Positions 40,001 through 43,375 of a DNA stretch of 43,375 nucleotides are shown here, piece after piece. A model generated the notes under the pieces. It had not been told where the DNA came from. It saw only the letters and a program-made list of their open reading frames with translations, and made no database searches. How positions within the stretch are numbered: position 1 is the stretch's first letter; every line of letters starts with the position of its first letter. Location: positions 1 to 43,375 of the IMG/VR virus record IMGVR_UViG_3300030329_003572. One strand, given 5' to 3'. The translations under genes were made by a program, and so were the position numbers. This stretch comes from a virus.

Positions 40001-41789
40001 CCCACTTCTTCGACCCGATTGGCTTGATGAGGTTCTTACCGTTCCGGTGAGTCCAGTAACCCATCTCGCCATGGAACCATGTGCCATCACCAACGTCTTC
40101 CCATCCTCTACCTATATCCATAATGGATCGGTCAAGAGCAGAAATCTGGGTCATGTCGTGGATCTTCTTGAGGATCTTGGGAACCTCATCAAATCGGTAT
40201 GTCTTCTGTTCAACTCCCAGGTCCGATGCCAAAGATCGTCCTAATGTCAAATCGCCATCTGCGGTCAACGTGAACTTGCCGCGACCCTCTGCCGTGAACG
40301 TGACCGATTTTACGAACCCAAGATTGTCTTCAATCGTTTTGGATTTCCATCCAGATTCAGTCAGAGAATCCAACTCTTTGATGCCTGGAGTTCTGTTGTC
40401 AACAACTCCCTCTTCTGAAAACTTGCTCGCGTTATCCCGCCGGTTTGAGGCTGTAGCACTTGGAACAAGGGCCTTCAACCCCCCAAATGCAGTCGCAGTC
40501 ACCGCAGCGTTCCGAACAGCCTTGAAGAAACCATCCCAATCCCCATCAAAAAAAGCCTTAGCTCCGTCAAACCAGTTCTCGTAATCGAGAGCCGAGAACC
40601 CAAGACCCTCAATAAAACCACCGGCAGTTCTAGCCGGAAGGTCTGCCCAGTTTTTGTTTAGAAGGGCCTGTCTACTAATCCCCCCTAATTTGCCCGCCAT
40701 CAACATAAATGGAGTCATTAGCGATGTCATGGTCCCAATGGTCAAAGGATCTCCCATTACAGGATCGCCTTTCTCATCGGAAATGGGATCTCCCTTCTCA
40801 TCGACCTGCGGTAGGTATCCAGCTATGCCCCCCTCAATGCCAAACCCAGACATTGTTTTCAGGACATGCTGACCAACACCTATAGCAGTGTCGGCAAACT
40901 TTGGGTCCTTCTTCGCTAGTAATTCAATTGGCTTCTTCATTGCCGAAGCCCACTTCTTTGACTCAGCCGCACGTTGCAAGATAAGCGTTGATAAATGCCC
41001 CTTCGACGCGGCTTGCTGTATTACCTCTTCAGGTATTTTCAAGGCTCGGGCAAGGTCGTGTGATCGCTTACCAAGGATCTTCGCGCCAGCGAAACCAACA
41101 CCCTCGCCAATCAGATTCGCTGCCTTCAGAGGACCCCCATAGATGAAGCCAACGAGATGCCCACCCTCTCCCATAACATCCCTAGCAAACTCCCACCCGG
41201 ATCCCAAATGTTCACGGAGAAGATCGTCCCTAGCGATCTCCTCGTTTTTTTGTTCACGGATCCTATTCAGGTTCTCCTGTGAGATATCCCCCTCTATGGC
41301 CGCATTACCCCAAGCGTACAGTCGAGAAGCAGCATCCTTCATCTCCGGGCGTCGATACCTCGCGGCATCCTTCAGCCATTGTGGAGACAGACCCCAGTTG
41401 TCGTAATTCTTGACCCCCCAGTCAACAGAGGCCCTAAGCCAGTTCTCAGCGCCAGCAACCAGATTCGCAGTCGGCTTTATTAGTTCATTGAAAAACTCAT
41501 GTGCAAGGCGGTCTCCATCCTTGCCCAAAGCGCCCAACTCTTCCCGCCAAGATGGCTTGTAATCTGGGTCATTAACACCGTAGTGGAGTTTGTTATAGGC
41601 CCTCCTCTTATTGGCCTCCTCCTCCACGATCTCATCACTCGTAAACTTCTCCTCATATCCAGCACCAGGGACAGGGATTGTCTCAGCGGGCGTCTCCCAA
41701 TGCTTTGATAGATCTCCCTTTGGTTTAGTCGGAGGAGTTACCGGAGGGGGAGTCTGACCCGGAGATGAGACTTTTTTTTTAGCTGCCAT
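34035..41789 (-). CDS. giant polyvalent internal virion protein with ART-like domains (2584 aa)
   Basis: The largest gene. N-terminus MAAKKKVSS then helical, membrane-like stretches (residues 200-450). Residues 783-960 (LWHVTT, KGVSLTRS, RPENIQIVEV) and 1059-1128 (VTVYRAVSADDPTPISSGDWVAL, KAKDIAWAGTSADEYFYAP) resemble two ADP-ribosyltransferase-fold domains of phage large polyvalent proteins, followed by a PPEVLADYPDLQKEA motif (1153-1167). Pro-rich linkers occupy 1300-1350. DAYIEDYAPRMYKP (about 1612-1625) recalls other polyvalent-protein domains. A Met/Ala hydrophobic segment (GPIAMAMAYIIAQYAL) is near 2260. Probably injected with DNA. One-base overlap (TAATG) with the 291-aa gene. Enzyme activity is not shown. 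Confidence 0.8.
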   Translation of the reverse strand: MAAKKKVSSPGQTPPPVTPPTKPKGDLSKHWETPAETIPVPGAGYEEKFTSDEIVEEEANKRRAYNKLHYGVNDPDYKPSWREELGALGKDGDRLAHEFFNELIKPTANLVAGAENWLRASVDWGVKNYDNWGLSPQWLKDAARYRRPEMKDAASRLYAWGNAAIEGDISQENLNRIREQKNEEIARDDLLREHLGSGWEFARDVMGEGGHLVGFIYGGPLKAANLIGEGVGFAGAKILGKRSHDLARALKIPEEVIQQAASKGHLSTLILQRAAESKKWASAMKKPIELLAKKDPKFADTAIGVGQHVLKTMSGFGIEGGIAGYLPQVDEKGDPISDEKGDPVMGDPLTIGTMTSLMTPFMLMAGKLGGISRQALLNKNWADLPARTAGGFIEGLGFSALDYENWFDGAKAFFDGDWDGFFKAVRNAAVTATAFGGLKALVPSATASNRRDNASKFSEEGVVDNRTPGIKELDSLTESGWKSKTIEDNLGFVKSVTFTAEGRGKFTLTADGDLTLGRSLASDLGVEQKTYRFDEVPKILKKIHDMTQISALDRSIMDIGRGWEDVGDGTWFHGEMGYWTHRNGKNLIKPIGSKKWEVTKETPDLLPIVSGEKIPGSTFIGEILESGGGGGLDVLMKWSIENIALEKESLEQVKLAKILDALARVEPAEHPIGIDLIRFLANPETAQMLVGRDSPEFRSAVISTLADIVTGSKSLQRGVQELMDPEIEKMALESEMKALTEEVEEYAPKEPPAEKPKTYVSTEDIEKVGPVKGQTITKEQVTGPLWHVTTAIKDVESSGLLKHIEPGEDPAGLGKGGALIHKGVSLTRSKEKAEELQSELLRQSEVAQLEKSVKADPSAKKDESIKALFSRYADEDSKRHGVPRESLDRPVQKALDRTETFPTEIVEALRLYRVSRATDSGIEDPVVFGGAEKWSQVRPENIQIVEVDPAGIPEGALIRELKPNEETFVHADIEISKPPAGAAPAEAKEPWEMTKEEFQVAKDQDYGLSRLSERAYRGAIVSDIEGPNTLPEAIRAYAEDFKYTNPELVEKFKDIGPEDEVTVYRAVSADDPTPISSGDWVALERAYAELHGSSGYGDVGSKILSIKVKAKDIAWAGTSADEYFYAPASARMPLAKGGHEVLVAQAISEGKPVPPEVLADYPDLQKEAAIQEEAVQTWNEAMPKESQVTPEVMKGWAEEAQTEQAHLASVRISGEFREAGPFGGMGEPPAEPPKNLEREEGESKRDYRTRILAIAREYDATRGKRKGSTESIVEAIKEAMPKEAAPEGLIPEQTVALPEPPTAKPSSSEPPTTAFGPPDPNLFQELQDVIESSWPETPTTPPPPKAPPGDKPPEGSPFLIEPGETNLLSLWMSAIPGTSQTGLHGKNWRSAVASLVRGKDTGHLLGDIWDRRPKSDKGIGGFLTKILGDFERVYALKTHDPMVQAARMISHWIGSEINLGKQRGKATKLMLYKKFPGIQGMEALEDLYFYVAGEGNPKYDADQSGFSKEYKSLISSADKYRHKKGRELPSILPMDPKRKEALARGEDLIDDVESRLRAYFSWQVNQEGTYKSVQPEEHDLEVNSRLESSANEIRTILDGIFNKKIEDGSLTLDAYIEDYAPRMYKPAVKIDPRTGRRVRRSLRQSFESMVGGAGKHKSELRRTLSSVREAVQRGLTPITVSETPFTDLPGKLSGAHDRQANIADVLQVYTEGHHRARAFGLTFKALTTQEIPSDIEAIRLLFGDKAAEEAQESLHITKGDKEMIEFEEGLAPSKEGTRKAKPSKPTKFVMPPSQKLIDEGWVEINHWVYELPGHLKKAGRNFYVAHPKVAQFLDAHLQKPESLGGILDVVRSVRGFAVASNLMGLFHFPVLLFESGYAMGTSGKSLNPKTMEWEPRRPFGSKAFGRLAGLSGFDLLLGTRMVLGKNAPGKLIQMNPALIEEAMAAGWAPRAGSRDWEADPVQRLLRWMGKGSVHATKKLNKYLLGSEIGINLLAPFEITKAGLDHLLWDVTHDRMILAFWHYQRQEITAKVDKEWKKRRDEAEAKGEDPNLVPYPMRRDEISRRAMESAQSMLGGQNWNYALRYHTKIPGLGNVTLLDLARKGWLAADWTTTQAKVGFRGLAGAMEGSFGAVTSAVSSMTPQGVKDKAAWKDARNWNPYKHLKSGRLDSEGGSESYYVTTSDFATAYFWRSWMLRGPIAMAMAYIIAQYALDDDEESEEWWGVGGKEMRADQLAFITEKFAKSLANNEQESVPTRQELKNEAIESGNWAFWNYPERMQDMTNLPVGRDPATGKQQWLSFGKQFAEFQHLLTDPMEQVLRKAGPSPRWVAMAYTGRDGIGRPLVPDAEKMDLWEKTAAWAKVYAETFLPIFGQSSTNTLMTLPLKEMSPYWTREYFETVLYEYARTGALEPQVLINMMMLSESNGINSHTQFQAAKSSTRSGLYETLMDQLLDGEDTKDSVRQLVRLGATAKDVRNAIGVSGGGLGFGLERTGRLQRVVSENRQRVIDWNAANKIRFEDHVGRWTVQAFGPRPFGTVAETMTEEEIEDHRENYRSGQALNLFSDRIKLWSNNFRLRSTGQLPEKK
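41772..41780 (-). other. A9 run near the start of the giant gene
   Basis: Read on the minus strand, nine A lie just after ATGGCAGCT (Lys-Lys-Lys). Polymerase slippage or sequencing errors here would shift the whole 2584-aa frame; the assembled version is in frame. Confidence 0.6.
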
Positions 41790-42664
41790 TATCTACCCCG
41801 CTCTGGAAGCTCGTATCGCAAAAGATTTTCGTATCTAAGCTCGTCCTCACTTACCGCCGCTCTCGCTTTTTGGATCTTTTCCCAAAGACGGATCACATGA
41901 TCCCTCAACTTGGGTGTAGTGATATTGAAATTGCTTCCCTCACTGTCGATCCACTCCCCTAGTTCCTCCCTGTTCATATCAAGCGATGGCATCCACTCCC
42001 CAAGGAGGCTCTGGTCTGGAATCAACTTACTGAACTCATCTTTGAGACCTTCAAGTTTCTTCGTCGCCTTAGCGAGCTTATTCTCACTCAGCCTGATCCT
42101 GGACTCCCTTTGGACTTGTTGCTGCCTCGACAAAGATGACTCTCTCATCTCTCGCGTAAGCTGATCCATCTGAGAAGGAGCGGCCTGATAGTAACCTCTG
42201 GCGCGGGCAACCTTTCTTTGCAGATCTGGGTCGTCCTTCTGGAAAGTCTCGTAATCAATAGCATCCCCACCTCCCTCGCTAATACCGCGATGGGCAACCC
42301 GAATGTTGCCATCCTCGTCACGGGAAACAGTCCCCAAGATACTTTGGAATTCCCTTTTTGACTGCGTTTGTTGTTCAAACTGGTGTTTCTGGAATCCCAA
42401 CGCGATCTTCTGCTGCTCCTGCTGAATCTGAAGTTGCTGCAAAGCCATCTTATTCCGTTCAGCCTCTTGGATTTGCAGAGTCCTCTGGTATTGGTCTGCA
42501 AATGCCTGTTTCTTGAGTTGGATCTCAGACATCCGTTGACCCGTTCTCTCAATGGTTGCGGCCATCTCAGAGTGAGATTCCCCTGCCATTGAGATCGCCT
42601 GCATCTCAATCGGATACATCATCTGTTGAGACTGCGCGATCCAGTTTGATTTCGGTGCTGGCAT
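41789..42664 (-). CDS. Gln-rich coiled-coil virion protein (291 aa)
   Basis: GAGGAGATAAAA precedes the ATG. MPAPKSNWIAQSQQMMYPIEMQAISMAGESHSE is followed by a long helix (residues 60-125) very rich in Gln and Lys (MALQQLQIQQEQQKIALGFQKHQFEQQTQ), then further helices. This resembles ejection proteins such as those of P22/T7 in order and composition. No family is sure. It sits between the Gly/Ala protein and the giant protein. Confidence 0.75.
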   Translation of the reverse strand: MPAPKSNWIAQSQQMMYPIEMQAISMAGESHSEMAATIERTGQRMSEIQLKKQAFADQYQRTLQIQEAERNKMALQQLQIQQEQQKIALGFQKHQFEQQTQSKREFQSILGTVSRDEDGNIRVAHRGISEGGGDAIDYETFQKDDPDLQRKVARARGYYQAAPSQMDQLTREMRESSLSRQQQVQRESRIRLSENKLAKATKKLEGLKDEFSKLIPDQSLLGEWMPSLDMNREELGEWIDSEGSNFNITTPKLRDHVIRLWEKIQKARAAVSEDELRYENLLRYELPERGR

Positions 42665-42666
42665 TT

Positions 42667-43375
42667 TTATCTCCTCGGCCTGTGTGGCATCATGGACAGG
42701 GATTCCTCATCCAAATCTTGCCTGTAATCGTTAGGGATCATTGCTGGGTTCCTGATCCTATTCATCGCCTCATGGGTCGAATCCGGGTGCCCAGCGCGAA
42801 GGGCAGACATCTCCCCCCCAAAGTTAGCCCTGTCCATCCTGGACTGGAACTCAAGAGCCTGCCTACTCGGACCCAGTTCATGCATTCCGTCATATCTTCG
42901 GCCACCAGGGACTGGAGCGCGTTGTACGGGAGTTATCAAATCGTACGAAACCCCGACATCATTCCTCCAATCAGCAGCGTGTCGCATCTGGTTGGACATA
43001 CCATCTAAACTTGCATTCTCCCAGGATGTGTGGCCTACCTGCTGACCGCCTCCTGTGTCCCACATTGTCCCCTGGATTGCTTGAGCCATAAGACCCTGGG
43101 CTGCCTGATAGGCTGCCTCTCCTTCAGCGGCTCCTCCAGCCCACCAGGGGGAAGTGCCCGCCGCCGCTTCCGCCGCTGCTCCGGTCCCTGCACCCGCTGC
43201 CCCTCCCCCTGCGCCAGCACCGGCTCCCGCTGCCCCTGCGCCAGCACCGGCTCCCGCTGCTCCAGCGGCTCCTCCAGCAACACCCGCCCCAACGGCACCA
43301 GCACCCGCTCCCGCCGCACCGACTCCAGCGGCTCCCGCCGCACCCGCTCCCGCCGCACCGGCTCCAGCGGCTCCC
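42667..43375 (-). CDS. Gly/Ala-repeat virion protein, C-terminal part
   Basis: Enters from the right contig end in frame with Gly-Ala repeats (GAGAAGAGAAGAAG..., about residues 1-75 of this piece). It continues WWAGGAAEGEAAYQAAQGLMAQ, then a soluble polar part (IQGTMWDTGGGQQVGH, SRQALEFQSRMDRANFGG) to RPRR and stop at 42667. A shorter reading from ATG 43089 exists, but the upstream frame is open to the edge and shares the repeat with the 1-687 piece. Together they encode one gene of about 462 aa. Confidence 0.8.
   Translation of the reverse strand, partial: GAAGAGAAGAGAAGAAGVGAAGAGAGAVGAGVAGGAAGAAGAGAGAGAAGAGAGAGGGAAGAGTGAAAEAAAGTSPWWAGGAAEGEAAYQAAQGLMAQAIQGTMWDTGGGQQVGHTSWENASLDGMSNQMRHAADWRNDVGVSYDLITPVQRAPVPGGRRYDGMHELGPSRQALEFQSRMDRANFGGEMSALRAGHPDSTHEAMNRIRNPAMIPNDYRQDLDEESLSMMPHRPRR
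43130..43375. repeat. GC-rich Gly/Ala-coding repeat at right contig end
   Basis: Imperfect GCTCCAGCGGC, GCTCCCGCCGC and GCACCGGC units, read on the minus strand as Gly-Ala-rich sequence. It matches the left-end repeat family and shares the terminal 7 bp GGCTCCC. Confidence 0.9.

Noticed and set aside
1-43375. tRNA genes or insertion sequences
   Set aside because: No cloverleaf-like sequence ending in CCA, no transposase and no terminal inverted repeats were seen by eye; a tRNA scan could still find a divergent one.

Overview
This window looks like an essentially complete genome of a tailed, podovirus-like bacteriophage (about 43.4 kb). The evidence is a full set of virion genes: TerL, a 783-aa portal, a scaffold-like protein, an SU10/DUF5309-type major capsid protein, a head-tail adaptor, a nozzle-like tail protein and very large internal virion proteins. 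The contig ends fall inside one Gly/Ala-repeat gene. Its N-terminal part lies at 1-687 (minus) and its C-terminal part at 42667-43375 (minus), so the molecule is circular or circularly permuted and was cut inside a repeat by assembly. The host cannot be named from sequence alone. Two lipobox proteins and an endolysin with a signal peptide suggest a didermic (Gram-negative-type) bacterium. No tRNA, DNA polymerase, RNA polymerase, recognisable small terminase or CI-like repressor was found.

Layout: genes form two divergent blocks. The leftward (minus) block starts at about 13.43 kb and runs through position 1, around the contig junction and down to 22.44 kb. Its order is small protein, lipoprotein, TerL, portal, scaffold, capsid, zinc-ribbon protein, adaptor, nozzle, unknown, Gly/Ala virion protein, coiled-coil protein, 2584-aa polyvalent protein, then a DNA-metabolism group (DnaQ-like exonuclease, RecT, SSB), a group of virion-surface or fibre proteins (paralog pair, beta-helix spike, repeat protein, Ig-like protein), then ERCC4 nuclease, primase-helicase, and membrane/lysis genes ending in a large lipoprotein. 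Most of these genes overlap by 1 or 4 nt, as expected of translationally coupled operons.

The rightward (plus) block (14.2-22.4 kb) holds small unknown genes, a secreted lysozyme-like endolysin, two intrinsic terminators, a serine recombinase, a PP-loop/PAPS-reductase-like protein paired with a YkgJ-like cysteine-cluster protein, and a GHKL ATPase fused to an HExxH metallopeptidase motif. Seven of these genes carry a shared GACAGAAC/GGCAGAAC box 1-5 nt before the start codon, which is not a normal Shine-Dalgarno arrangement.

The two blocks diverge from a 785-bp non-coding region (13430-14214). It contains a TATAAT promoter for the leftward block flanked by ATGGGACCC repeats, two mirror-image arrays of five 11-12 bp iteron-like repeats, an intrinsic terminator and a (TA)n tract. 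This is the best candidate for the replication origin and control region. The blocks converge at 22442-22445, where the two stop codons overlap.
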